NCBI RefSeq assembly: GCF_043099285.1
Contig: NZ_CP170723.1
Location: forward strand, 1,364,001 to 1,428,000
Length of the DNA stretch: 64,000 nucleotides
Origin: Oryzobacter telluris
GTDB taxonomy: Bacteria; Actinomycetota; Actinomycetes; Actinomycetales; Dermatophilaceae
Direction: 5' to 3'
Of this stretch, positions 41,435 to 49,560 are shown in pieces. Below the pieces are notes generated by a model. The model was not told where the DNA came from. It worked only from the letters and a program-made list of their open reading frames with translations, and did not search any database. A program made the position numbers and the translations under genes. Numbering within the stretch: position 1 is the first letter of the stretch; each line of letters starts with the position of its first letter.

Positions 41435-42684
41435 ACGACGCTGATTCCCTGAGCCCTCGCGGAACGACACGGTGTCGCGGTTGTGTTTCCACCGCGCTCG
41501 TGTCGGTGCTCGACCTCGGTCGACAGCCGTTGGCCAACGAGATGGCCCTGACTGCCGATTCGCCCGATCCGAGCTTTCCGCTGCACCTGCGAATCTGCAC
41601 GTCGTGCGGTCTGGGGCAGGTGGGGGAGTACGTGCTGCCCGAGCGGATCTTCAGCAAGGACTATCCGTACATCTCGTCGGTGTCCACCTCCTGGGTGGAG
41701 CACGCAGGTGCGTACGCCAGCGACATGCGCGAGTCCCTCTCGCTGTCGCAGGATGACCTCGTCGTCGAGGTCGCGAGCAACGACGGCTACCTGCTTGCGC
41801 AGGTCAAGGAGCTGGGCATACCGGTCCTCGGCGTCGAGCCGGCTGGAAACGTGGCTCAGCTGGCACGAGGTCGCGGAGTGCCCACCCTGTCCGAGTTCTT
41901 CGGGCTTGACTGCGCTCGGCGCATCATCGACGAATACGGCCACCCGCGGCTCGTGGTGGCGAACAACGTCATGGCACACGTCCCGGACCTGCATGACTTC
42001 GCGGCTGGGCTGGCGGCGCTGTGCGACGACGAGACGATCATCACCGTCGAGAATCCGTCGTTCCTGAACCTCCTGCGCGAGACCCAGTTCGACACGATCT
42101 ACCACGAGCACTTCTCGTACCTCACGGCTCACGCTGTCCAGCGCGCGGTCGGGCCGCACGGGCTACGGCTGGTACGGGTCGACGCGCTCCCGACTCATGG
42201 GGGGTCGAACCGGTACTGGCTCGCTCGGACGACGAGTGCCCACCCGGTGCACCCGAGCGTCGATGAGACGGTCGGTGGGGAGCTGGCAGAAGGTCTCCTC
42301 GACGCCGAGACGTGGGCGGCCTTCGCTCAGCGCAGCCACTTGGCACTGGATGGTCTCCGAGGATGGCTCGACGAGCAACAACGACAGGGCCGCACGGTGG
42401 TCGGTTACGGTGCCGCTGCCAAGGGCAACACGCTGTTGAACGCGGCGGGCGGTGGGCCCGCCGACCTGCTGGTGGTCGTGGACGGAAGTTCCGCGAAGCA
42501 GGGAAGGTTCCTACCTGGGTCGCACGTCGCCGTGGTCGCTCCGTCCTCTCTGCCCGCATACCAACCCGATGCCGTCCTCGTCCTGCCGTGGAACATCGCC
42601 TCCGAGGTCGTTCCCGTGGTCCGAGACCTCGTCCCCGATGCCGAGTGCTGGACCGCCATCCCGACGATGCGACGACTGACGTGA
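41419..42684 (+). CDS. NDP-sugar C-methyltransferase (TylCIII/TcaB9 family)
   Basis: A 421-residue three-domain enzyme. Zinc-binding N-terminus: Cys 19, 22, 60 and 63. SAM domain: EVASNDGYLL (117-126), the SNDG form of motif I specific to this family. Active-site segment YHEHFSYL (228-235) provides the His/Tyr set, and the C-terminal domain has GYGAAAKGNTLLN (329-341) for the nucleotide-sugar. Such enzymes add a methyl group to C3 of a 4-keto-6-deoxy sugar, creating a tertiary alcohol. GTG 41419 overlaps rfbF by 16 bp; GTG 41431 is possible. Confidence 0.88.
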   Translation: MADDVNDADSLSPRGTTRCRGCVSTALVSVLDLGRQPLANEMALTADSPDPSFPLHLRICTSCGLGQVGEYVLPERIFSKDYPYISSVSTSWVEHAGAYASDMRESLSLSQDDLVVEVASNDGYLLAQVKELGIPVLGVEPAGNVAQLARGRGVPTLSEFFGLDCARRIIDEYGHPRLVVANNVMAHVPDLHDFAAGLAALCDDETIITVENPSFLNLLRETQFDTIYHEHFSYLTAHAVQRAVGPHGLRLVRVDALPTHGGSNRYWLARTTSAHPVHPSVDETVGGELAEGLLDAETWAAFAQRSHLALDGLRGWLDEQQRQGRTVVGYGAAAKGNTLLNAAGGGPADLLVVVDGSSAKQGRFLPGSHVAVVAPSSLPAYQPDAVLVLPWNIASEVVPVVRDLVPDAECWTAIPTMRRLT

Positions 42685-43223
42685 CCATGGGCCTCATCGA
42701 GGAACAGGCGATCCGCGGGGTCCTGCTCCTCCGCGGGGCTCGTCACCCTGACCACAGGGGAAACCTGCGCAAGGTCCTGTCGGCGCGCCTCCTTCGTCAG
42801 GTGGGGGTGTCCTTGGAGGTCGACGAGGTCCTCACCACGACGAACTCCGCGGCGGGCACGGTGCGGGGTCTGCACTACCAGGTGGCCCCGAACGAGGAGA
42901 CCAAGACCCTCTGGGTGACCCACGGCGCCATCTACGACGTCGTCGTCGACGTGCGCCCCGACGAGCCGACCTATGGCACCTGGCTGTCGGTGCACCTCAG
43001 TGCTGACGACGACACCGCCCTGCACCTGCCTCCCGGTGTGGCTCACGGCTACCAGACCCTCGCCGACGACACGTCGCTGACGTACCTGATGGCCGGAGCG
43101 TTCTCACCGGTGCACGCTCGAACCATCCGATGGGACGACCCGCGCCTTGGCATCAGCTGGCCCGTCCCTGCGACCCGGGTGTCGGACAAAGATCGAGCTG
43201 GATCGTCATGGCCGCCCGCCTGA
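42681..43223 (+). CDS. RmlC-like sugar 3/5-epimerase (cupin) with altered active site
   Basis: A 180-residue cupin. VRGLHYQ (61-67) has the catalytic-type His65, ETKTLWV has Lys75, LPPGVAHGYQTL (116-127) and IRWDDPRLGISWP (149-161) follow RmlC closely. Where RmlC normally has a double Tyr before SP, this protein reads GAFSP (139-143), so the tyrosine thought to protonate the substrate is Phe. It may epimerise one carbon only or a branched substrate. GTG 42681 overlaps the upstream stop (GTGA); ATG 42687 is an alternative. It overlaps the next gene by 16 bp. Confidence 0.85.
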   Translation: MTMGLIEEQAIRGVLLLRGARHPDHRGNLRKVLSARLLRQVGVSLEVDEVLTTTNSAAGTVRGLHYQVAPNEETKTLWVTHGAIYDVVVDVRPDEPTYGTWLSVHLSADDDTALHLPPGVAHGYQTLADDTSLTYLMAGAFSPVHARTIRWDDPRLGISWPVPATRVSDKDRAGSSWPPA

Positions 43224-44020
43224 GCCACCGAGTGCTCCTCACGGGAGCCACTGGCCTCATCGGCGGGTGGGTGCGACGTGAGTGGCCGTCTGACGGGTCC
43301 GTGGTGATACCTGTCGGAAGCGCCCAGGGAGACCTTCTCCAACCAGGCGGCCCGGAGCGACTCGTCACGCGCGAACGCCCCACGCACGTGGTGCATCTTG
43401 CGTGGTCGGCCAGCGGGACACCGGGGTACCGCTCGAGCACCGACAACGCTGCGTGGTACCAAGCCTCCGTGCGGCTCGTCGAGGCGGCGCGGTCGGCTGG
43501 TGCCCAGTGCTGGCTCACGGGGTCGGTCGTGGACGCCGCGGACCCAGCCGGCAACGACCTCGACCCGTACACGCTGCACAAGGCGATGCTGCGCCGCACG
43601 TTCGCTGCCGACATCGACGCCGGGGAGGTGGGCTGGTTCCGCCCCGCGTACGTCGTCGACGGGTCCATCGGCCGACCCGCCCTGGTCGCGGAGGCACTGG
43701 CCGCAGCACGTGCCGGTCGCGCGGTCGCGCTGCGGACTCCGAGCGATCGCCACGACTTCGTGCACGCGGCAGATGTGGCCCGGGCGATGGTCACCGCCGT
43801 CACCGCCGACCTCACCGGACTGCTCGCGGTGGGGTCCGGGCGGTCGCGAACGGTGAGTGAACTTGTTGAAGCACTGGGAGCCAGGTGGTCCGCTGTAGCG
43901 GCCGAGCGGACCGAGCACCACTCGGTGGAACTGGCTGACATCGAGTGGCTCACGGCTCGCGGGTGGAGGCCTCGGTACACCGACATGCTCTTCGGCACAA
44001 GGAGGGGTCTGGTCGAATGA
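43208..44020 (+). CDS. NAD(P)-dependent sugar epimerase/reductase (extended SDR)
   Basis: A 270-residue Rossmann enzyme. LLTGATGLIGGWV (10-22) binds NAD(P); TGSVVDA supplies the catalytic Ser/Thr and PYTLHKAM (120-127) the Tyr121/Lys125 pair; PSDRHDFVHAADVARAM (about 178-194) is the conserved substrate-side block. In this cassette it is the natural candidate for the final 4-keto reduction of the CDP-sugar. ATGA overlap with the dehydratase gene. The stereochemistry at C4 cannot be read from sequence. Confidence 0.85.
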   Translation: MAARLSHRVLLTGATGLIGGWVRREWPSDGSVVIPVGSAQGDLLQPGGPERLVTRERPTHVVHLAWSASGTPGYRSSTDNAAWYQASVRLVEAARSAGAQCWLTGSVVDAADPAGNDLDPYTLHKAMLRRTFAADIDAGEVGWFRPAYVVDGSIGRPALVAEALAAARAGRAVALRTPSDRHDFVHAADVARAMVTAVTADLTGLLAVGSGRSRTVSELVEALGARWSAVAAERTEHHSVELADIEWLTARGWRPRYTDMLFGTRRGLVE

Positions 44021-45114
44021 CGAAGAAGGAGCTCGAGATGGTGGGGCGCAGACCCGACGTCGAATTCTGGCGTGGTCGCCGCGTCCTCCTCACCGGTCAC
44101 ACCGGGTTCAAGGGCAGTTGGCTCACGTGGTGGCTGCGCGAGATGGGCAGCGACGTCCACGGGGTCTCCCTCCCCGAGCCGCCAAGCCAGCCCTGCCTGT
44201 GGGAACAGCTCGGGGTCAGCGGTGTCACCGAGTCGCGGAGCGACGTGGCGGGAGGGACCTGGCAGGAGGACGCCCGTAGGTTCGTTCCGGACGTCGTCCT
44301 CCACCTCGCCGCCCAGCCCCTTGTTAGTGCCGGGTACGCCGACCCGCGGACCACCTACACCACCAACGTCCAGGGAACGGTCAACGTCCTCGACCTCGTT
44401 GCGCAACTCGACGGTGTCCGGGCGTGCGTCGTCGTGACGACGGACAAGGTGTACGACGTGCGTCAGGACGCCCCGTTCGCCGAAACCGCTTTCCTGGGCG
44501 GCAAGGATCCCTACTCCGCGAGCAAGGCCGCGGCCGAGCTCGTCGTCTCCTCCTGGCCATCGCCGGTGCCGACTGCCACAGCGCGCGCCGGCAACGTCAT
44601 CGGGGGCGGCGACTGGGCCGCCGACCGGCTGTTGCCTGACCTGGTCCGCGCCTGGGCTGCGGGGCTCGAGGTGTCCTTGCGCATGCCGGAGGCGATACGA
44701 CCGTGGCAGCACGTCGTCGAACCCCTCGCGGGTTATCTGTTGTTCGTCGAGGACCTCGTCAGCGGCCGCGACGTTCCCTCCGCGCTGAACTTCGGACCGA
44801 GCCAGGACCAGGCAGTCGCCGTCGGCGAGGTCGTGGATTTCGCTGCCGCGGAGTGGGCGAGGCTCGTCCCCGGCTCGCGGTTGGGCCGGCAGGTGGTCGG
44901 TCGACCCGACATGAGGGAGACCGGCGTGTTGACCCTGGACTCGACGGCGGCCAGCGAGGTCCTGGACTGGCAAGGTCACTGGAACTGGCGCGAGGCCGTC
45001 TCCAGGACACTGTCCTGGTACGTGATGGCGGCGCGTGGTACCGCTGCCGCCGAGCTCGTGGCCCGTGACGTGGATGCTTACGTGAACGGTTCTGTGCCCC
45101 TGGGTGACGAGTGA
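44017..45114 (+). CDS. rfbG: CDP-glucose 4,6-dehydratase
   Basis: A 365-residue SDR that converts CDP-glucose to CDP-4-keto-6-deoxyglucose. GHTGFKGSWL (27-36) is the RfbG form of the NAD loop; TTDKVYDVRQ (141-150), Tyr166/Lys170 in PYSASK, AGNVIGGGDWAADRLLPDLV (191-210) and AIRPWQHVVEPLAGYL (about 227-242) are diagnostic and intact. It is coded after the genes that use its product, but all are in one overlapping transcript. No RfbH-type dehydratase (3-deoxygenation) is present, so the product keeps O3 or is branched there. Confidence 0.95.
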   Translation: MTKKELEMVGRRPDVEFWRGRRVLLTGHTGFKGSWLTWWLREMGSDVHGVSLPEPPSQPCLWEQLGVSGVTESRSDVAGGTWQEDARRFVPDVVLHLAAQPLVSAGYADPRTTYTTNVQGTVNVLDLVAQLDGVRACVVVTTDKVYDVRQDAPFAETAFLGGKDPYSASKAAAELVVSSWPSPVPTATARAGNVIGGGDWAADRLLPDLVRAWAAGLEVSLRMPEAIRPWQHVVEPLAGYLLFVEDLVSGRDVPSALNFGPSQDQAVAVGEVVDFAAAEWARLVPGSRLGRQVVGRPDMRETGVLTLDSTAASEVLDWQGHWNWREAVSRTLSWYVMAARGTAAAELVARDVDAYVNGSVPLGDE

Positions 45115-46193
45115 GCGGAATGGACCGGCCAGCCGTACCGCGACTCCTGGTGTCGGCACTGACCTGGGTGGATGGAGGGATGGGCGGAACCGAGACGTAC
45201 GTGCGAGGTCTGCTGCCCCGGCTCGCCCGACGATCCGACCTGGCCCTCATCGCGCTGCTGCCCTCCACCGTATCGGCGAACGGTCTGGAGGCCGAGGTCC
45301 GACGCGAACGGTGGGGCACTGCGCCCGGTGCGGTTCGGCGCCTGCTCACGACGGCCAGGCTCCTCCTCCCGGGTGGCCCGCGCCGGCACGCTCGCTACCA
45401 CGACGTCGTCCACTACCCATTCACGGTCGCGCTGCCGCCTTCCGGTCGCACTCCGTACGTCGTCACCCTCCACGACGTCCAGCACCGTGCCTTGCCAGAG
45501 CACTTCTCGCGTGCTGAGCGCCTCTACCGCCGCTGGGCCTACGATCGGACGGCCCGGAGGGCCGCTGCGGTCATCACCGACAGTGAGTTCAGCAAGGACG
45601 AGATCGTCCGGCTCCTGAGGATCCCGCCAGAGCGGATCCACGTCATCCGGCTGGGTATGGACCCGTCCTTCACGCCGCACTACGGCGAGCGCGACAACTT
45701 CGTGCTCTACCCGGCGCGGCGGTGGCCGCACAAGAACCATGCGCGGCTCCTCGAGGCCATGGAGCGTCTACGGGTCGAGGACCCGACGCTCACGCTGGTC
45801 CTCACGGGAGGTGGCGCGCCGCTGCCGGACGCCCCTCACTGGGTGGAGCAACGCGGACTGGTGTCGCCCGAGGAGCTGCGCGACCTCTACCGCAGGGCCG
45901 CGTGCTTGGCCTACCCCAGCACGTACGAGGGCTTCGGGCTGCCAGCGCTCGAGGCCATGGCGTCGGGGTGCTCGGTCGCCGTGTCCGAGCTCGGTGCCCT
46001 CGCCGAGGTCTGCGGCGACCACGCCGAGACGTTCGACCCACTGGACCCGCAGGCGATCGCTGACGCCATCCGTCGGGCGATGCACATGACACCCTCTGCC
46101 CGGGCACGCGCCGCGAGCTGGAGCCAGGAGTTCACCTGGGAGCGAGCCGCCGAGGCCCACGCGGCGGTCTTCAGAGCGGTGAGCCTGCGGTGA
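45111..46193 (+). CDS. Family 4 glycosyltransferase
   Basis: A 360-residue GT-B enzyme. DGGMGGTETYVRGLLPRL (about 21-38) and PYVVTLHDVQHRALPEHFS (about 114-132) form the acceptor half; the donor half has NFVLYPARRWPHKNHARLLE (about 194-213), LYRRAACLAYPSTYEGFGLP (about 263-282) and the E-x7-E type block ALEAMASGCSVAVSELGALAEV. GTGA overlaps on both sides. It is the classic GT4 architecture that transfers deoxyhexose or mannose residues; a good candidate to transfer the CDP-derived or another sugar. Confidence 0.9.
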   Translation: MSGMDRPAVPRLLVSALTWVDGGMGGTETYVRGLLPRLARRSDLALIALLPSTVSANGLEAEVRRERWGTAPGAVRRLLTTARLLLPGGPRRHARYHDVVHYPFTVALPPSGRTPYVVTLHDVQHRALPEHFSRAERLYRRWAYDRTARRAAAVITDSEFSKDEIVRLLRIPPERIHVIRLGMDPSFTPHYGERDNFVLYPARRWPHKNHARLLEAMERLRVEDPTLTLVLTGGGAPLPDAPHWVEQRGLVSPEELRDLYRRAACLAYPSTYEGFGLPALEAMASGCSVAVSELGALAEVCGDHAETFDPLDPQAIADAIRRAMHMTPSARARAASWSQEFTWERAAEAHAAVFRAVSLR

Positions 46194-47371
46194 CCCGGGT
46201 CCTGTGGTTCCACCCCCGGCCCTGGGGGACCGCGCGTCACGGTGGCGACATCCGCACGCGTGGGCTGGTCCTCTCGGCCCTCGCCCGCGGGCACGAGGTG
46301 GCGCTCGTCGTCCCCATGGGTGGACCCGACGACGAGCACGAGGGCCTCACCCTCCTGACGTTCGCGGAACCTGCCGGAGTCCCCAGGAGCCTGGCCGCGA
46401 AGCTGTTCAGTCCGGACCCGTTGCGCTCACCTCGCCTGCGGCGGGGTGGCCGTGACGACCTCCGCGCTCGCATCCGGGCCTTCGCCCCGTCCGTCGCGGT
46501 CGTGTCGGAGGTGATGTCCTGGAGCATCGCGCATCACCTGCTTCCTCCGGGTCTGCCCGTCGTCTACGACGCGCAGAACCTCGAAGGCCAGCGGTTCCGC
46601 GTGATGGCGCGCGGTGCGTCGGGTGTGGGCGATCGCGTCACGCTGTCGATCGACGCGCGGCGGGTGTCGCGCGCCGAGCGGGACCTGCTCGATCGCTCGA
46701 GGGTCCTGCTGGCCGTCTCCGATCCGGACGCCGCCGGACTGCGCGCCCTCGGTGCCCGGGGCGAATGCACCGTCGTGCCGAGCTCGGTCACGACCCCTGA
46801 CCGCGTCGCCGACCCGGAACACAGCGAGCCGAGGGTGCTCTTCGTCGGGTCTCTCGACTACCCCCCCAACCAGCAGGCGGTCGAGGAGCTGGCGACGAGG
46901 ATCTGGCCCCTGGTCCTGCGGAGCCGGGCCGACGCCCACCTCGACATCGTGGGGCGCAACCCCGGCCGGAGGGTGCGCGACCTGGCCGGCGGCTCGGACT
47001 CGATCTCGCTCCACGCCGACGTCGACAGCGTCGAGGGTTTCTACCTCGTCGCTCGGGCGGTCGTGGCGCCGCTGCGCAGCGGCGGTGGGACCAAGCTCAA
47101 GGTCTACGAGGCGCTGTCGTACGGGCTCCCGCTGGTCGCCACACCCGAGGCACTCCACGGCGTGCGCGTCGACAAGGATGCCGTCGCCCTCGCTGATCGG
47201 CCGGAGGAGGTGTCCTCCGCGCTGGTGCGCCTGCTCGACGACGCAGCGGCGGCCGGTCGGCTCGGACGTCGTGCTCGCGCTGTCTTCCTCGAGGAGCTCT
47301 CGTGGTCCCGCGCGGCCGGGCCGGTGCTGGACCGAGTGCTTCGCGAGGTCGGAGGGCAGGCCCGGGCCTGA
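46190..47371 (+). CDS. GT4-type glycosyltransferase
   Basis: A 393-residue GT-B enzyme similar to the one at 35197-36378. GGDIRTRGLVLSALARGHEV (about 18-37) and PVVYDAQNLEGQRFRVMARG (about 123-142) occupy the N-terminal half; VLFVGSLDYPPNQQAVEELA (about 217-236), YLVARAVVAPLRSGGGTKLK and VYEALSYGLPLVATPEALHG (about 304-323) the C-terminal half. GTGA overlap with the upstream gene; it ends the long plus-strand operon 1 bp before the convergent gene cluster. Confidence 0.85.
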   Translation: MTRVLWFHPRPWGTARHGGDIRTRGLVLSALARGHEVALVVPMGGPDDEHEGLTLLTFAEPAGVPRSLAAKLFSPDPLRSPRLRRGGRDDLRARIRAFAPSVAVVSEVMSWSIAHHLLPPGLPVVYDAQNLEGQRFRVMARGASGVGDRVTLSIDARRVSRAERDLLDRSRVLLAVSDPDAAGLRALGARGECTVVPSSVTTPDRVADPEHSEPRVLFVGSLDYPPNQQAVEELATRIWPLVLRSRADAHLDIVGRNPGRRVRDLAGGSDSISLHADVDSVEGFYLVARAVVAPLRSGGGTKLKVYEALSYGLPLVATPEALHGVRVDKDAVALADRPEEVSSALVRLLDDAAAAGRLGRRARAVFLEELSWSRAAGPVLDRVLREVGGQARA

Positions 47372-47372
47372 C

Positions 47373-48272
47373 TCACCGCGCCATCGCGTGCCTCAGCAGG
47401 GGCACGAGCGCGGTCCATCGCCGCCGCCTGAGGGCCGAGGGCAGCAGGGCGAGCCCATGCAGGCGAGAAGTCCACCGGACCGACGCGGTCCTCCGGGCGC
47501 GATGCCAACCGAGCTCGCGCATCTGTGCCACGGCCGACGCGTAGTACCGCCGCTCATCACTGAGACGGGTGCCGCCGAGGATGCTCGTCGCGGAGGCACT
47601 GGCGAGGTGACGCCGGTAGGAGAAGGTCTCGACCGGGTCGAACACCAGGGTCTCTCCCGCCGCGATGAGGTCGATGACGAATGCAAGGTCCTGGATGATC
47701 GGCAGGTCGTCGTGGAACGGGACGTCCCTGATCGCCGCAGTGCGGAAGACCAGTGCCGGCCAGTAGAGCCAGTCACCGCGAAGCAGGCTCACGGCCAGCG
47801 CCTCCCCGCCCAGTTGGGTCGGCTGCTCGACGCGAGGTCTGATGGCGCGCTTGACCCTGTCCGCCAGAGGCTGCGCGGCCGCGCCCGACTCGTCGATCAC
47901 GCGGACTCCCGGCTGGATCATGGCGGCGTCGGGGAAGGCCTCGTGGTCGGCGACCACGCGCGCCACGAAGTCCGGCTCCACGAGGTCGTCGCAGCCCATG
48001 AACATCACGAGCTCGGCAGAGGCCAGGCCGCGGCAGCGGTCGTAGTTGCCCGTGGTTCCCAGGTTCGTGGCGTTGCGGACGTAGGAGATCCGGGGGTGGT
48101 CCTCACGGGCGAAGTGGTCCCTCACCGTGAGGTCGGGGTAGCAGTCGTCGACTACCACCGCGCGCCATCGGTCGCTCGTCTGGGCCGAGAGACTCGCCAC
48201 GGTCTCGAATAGCAGCGTCGGGTCTCCCCAGTACGGGACGAAGATGTCCAGTAGGGGGGGCCGGTCAGTCAT
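47373..48272 (-). CDS. Family 2 glycosyltransferase
   Basis: A 299-residue GT-A enzyme. LLDIFVPYWGDPTLLFETVASL (in parts: DIFVPYWG) with VVVDDCYPDL and a metal motif in MFMGCDDLVEPDF (about 88-100). A C-terminal YRRHLASASATSILGG block and basic tail follow. Its start (ATG 48272) overlaps the DUF2304 stop by 8 nt, so it is the last gene of a three-gene minus-strand operon (GT2, DUF2304, GT2). Acceptor unknown; rhamnosyl- or galactofuranosyl-type activity is possible but not shown. Confidence 0.85.
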   Translation of the reverse strand: MTDRPPLLDIFVPYWGDPTLLFETVASLSAQTSDRWRAVVVDDCYPDLTVRDHFAREDHPRISYVRNATNLGTTGNYDRCRGLASAELVMFMGCDDLVEPDFVARVVADHEAFPDAAMIQPGVRVIDESGAAAQPLADRVKRAIRPRVEQPTQLGGEALAVSLLRGDWLYWPALVFRTAAIRDVPFHDDLPIIQDLAFVIDLIAAGETLVFDPVETFSYRRHLASASATSILGGTRLSDERRYYASAVAQMRELGWHRARRTASVRWTSRLHGLALLPSALRRRRWTALVPLLRHAMAR

Positions 48273-48681
48273 GCCCGTGAGGGTCCGTCGGCTGGCCGCC
48301 ACCCGGCTGGCCGTCCGGCGGCAAGGCCGCGAAGGGTCCGGTCGGTCGCACGGCGTCCGCGCGGAGGAGGGCGACCTCCTCGGCGAGCCGACGGGTGCGT
48401 GCTTCGAGCCTGCCGACCTCCGAGGCGAGCTGCATCGAGATCACGAGGAGGAACAGCACCCCGGCGAAGAGGATGAGGTTGAGGGGGAGCTGCACGCGCA
48501 GGGTCCTGGTGATCCAGTCCAGCGCCGACGGGAAGATGGCGAAGAACACCGACACCGTGCCGAGGACGACCCAGGCGATGGCGAGACGGCCGCGCACGTG
48601 ACGCCGGCGGACCAGCTCGAGTGACATGCCGAGGACGAGCAGGCCGCCGACGAGCCCGAGCCAGTACCCGTCGGGCCTCAT
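48265..48681 (-). CDS. DUF2304-family small membrane protein
   Basis: A 138-residue protein with three hydrophobic segments (about 6-22, 33-50 and 65-85) and then a heptad-rich helix (ASEVGRLEARTRRLAEEVALL) and a Pro/Gly-rich tail. GRLAIAWVVLGTVSVFFAIFP is the family core. DUF2304 proteins almost always sit next to a GT2 like the one downstream here and are thought to help anchor or regulate it. ATG 48681 overlaps the upstream stop (ATGA). Confidence 0.83.
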   Translation of the reverse strand: MRPDGYWLGLVGGLLVLGMSLELVRRRHVRGRLAIAWVVLGTVSVFFAIFPSALDWITRTLRVQLPLNLILFAGVLFLLVISMQLASEVGRLEARTRRLAEEVALLRADAVRPTGPFAALPPDGQPGGGQPTDPHGHD

Positions 48682-49451
48682 GACACCGCCTCGGGGGCGG
48701 GCGGACACGTCCAGCGGCGGACGAGCCCGAGGCCGATCGCCACGAGTGCCCGTGCAAGGTAGACGACGGACCCCACGACGCCCTGCGTGGGGCGTCCGTG
48801 CTCACGAGCCGTCATCCGCACCGGGACCTGCCGGACGACCAGGCCGCACTTGCGCGCGATGACCAGCGCCTCGACCGTGTCACCGAGGTACTCGGCGGGG
48901 TAGTGCTCCGCGAACAGGCGGATGGCTCGCGGGCCCAGCGCCCGGTAGCCCGACGTGCTGTCGGTGAGTCGGGTGCCGACGATCAGAGACATCACGGCTG
49001 CGAGGATCCGCATCGCGAACCGTCGGGCGCCTCCCACCTCGTACGGCGTGTCGTCGGCGAAGCGGGCACCGATGACGACGTCGGCTCCGCGCAGGGCCTC
49101 GACGAGTCGGGGGAGGTCGCGGACGTCGTGCTGGCCGTCACCGTCGACCTGCACGACGATGCGATAGCCATGGCGCAGGGCGTAGCCGTAGCCGGTCCGC
49201 ATCGCTCCGCCGACTCCCAAGGTGAACGGGAGGGTGACGACAGTCGCGCCGGTGGCGCGGGCCACCGCGGCGGTGTCGTCCCCGGAATGGTCGTCGACGA
49301 CGAGGACGTCGGCGCCGGGCGCGTGCTCGTGAACGGCTCGGACGACGGATCCGACGCTCGCCGCCTCGTTGAGGGCGGGGACCACAACGAGGGTTCGTGG
49401 GGGCACGAGGAGGGGGCGACCGGCGCGCGCCGGCTCGCTCTCAGCAGCCAT
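48678..49451 (-). CDS. Family 2 glycosyltransferase, dolichyl-P-mannose-synthase-like
   Basis: A 257-residue GT-A enzyme. TLVVVPALNEAASVGSVV (20-37), VLVVDDHSGDDTAAVA (about 50-65) and VQVDGDGQHDVRDLPRL (about 106-122) are the three standard blocks; the DGDGQHD form and GYRALGPRAIRLF are typical of DPM1-like enzymes that make polyprenyl-phospho-sugars. A single hydrophobic helix (YLARALVAIGLGLV) near the C-terminus may anchor it. It would supply the GT-C and GT87 membrane enzymes nearby with donor. ATG 49451; divergent from 49561. Confidence 0.87.
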   Translation of the reverse strand: MAAESEPARAGRPLLVPPRTLVVVPALNEAASVGSVVRAVHEHAPGADVLVVDDHSGDDTAAVARATGATVVTLPFTLGVGGAMRTGYGYALRHGYRIVVQVDGDGQHDVRDLPRLVEALRGADVVIGARFADDTPYEVGGARRFAMRILAAVMSLIVGTRLTDSTSGYRALGPRAIRLFAEHYPAEYLGDTVEALVIARKCGLVVRQVPVRMTAREHGRPTQGVVGSVVYLARALVAIGLGLVRRWTCPPAPEAVS

Positions 49452-49547
49452 CGAGACCCCTTTCTGCGACGATTGTGCCCCGTGGTGCCCGTGGTGCGCG
49501 CGCGAACGGGCATTGTCGAACGGCCAGTGTGCCGACGAGCCGAAAGG

Positions 49548-49560
49548 TACGGTGTGCCGC
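49548..49560 (+). promoter_or_regulatory. Candidate leaderless promoter, 49.6-53.3 kb membrane GT operon
   Basis: TACGGT (49548-49553), 7 nt, then GTG 49561. Confidence 0.45.
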
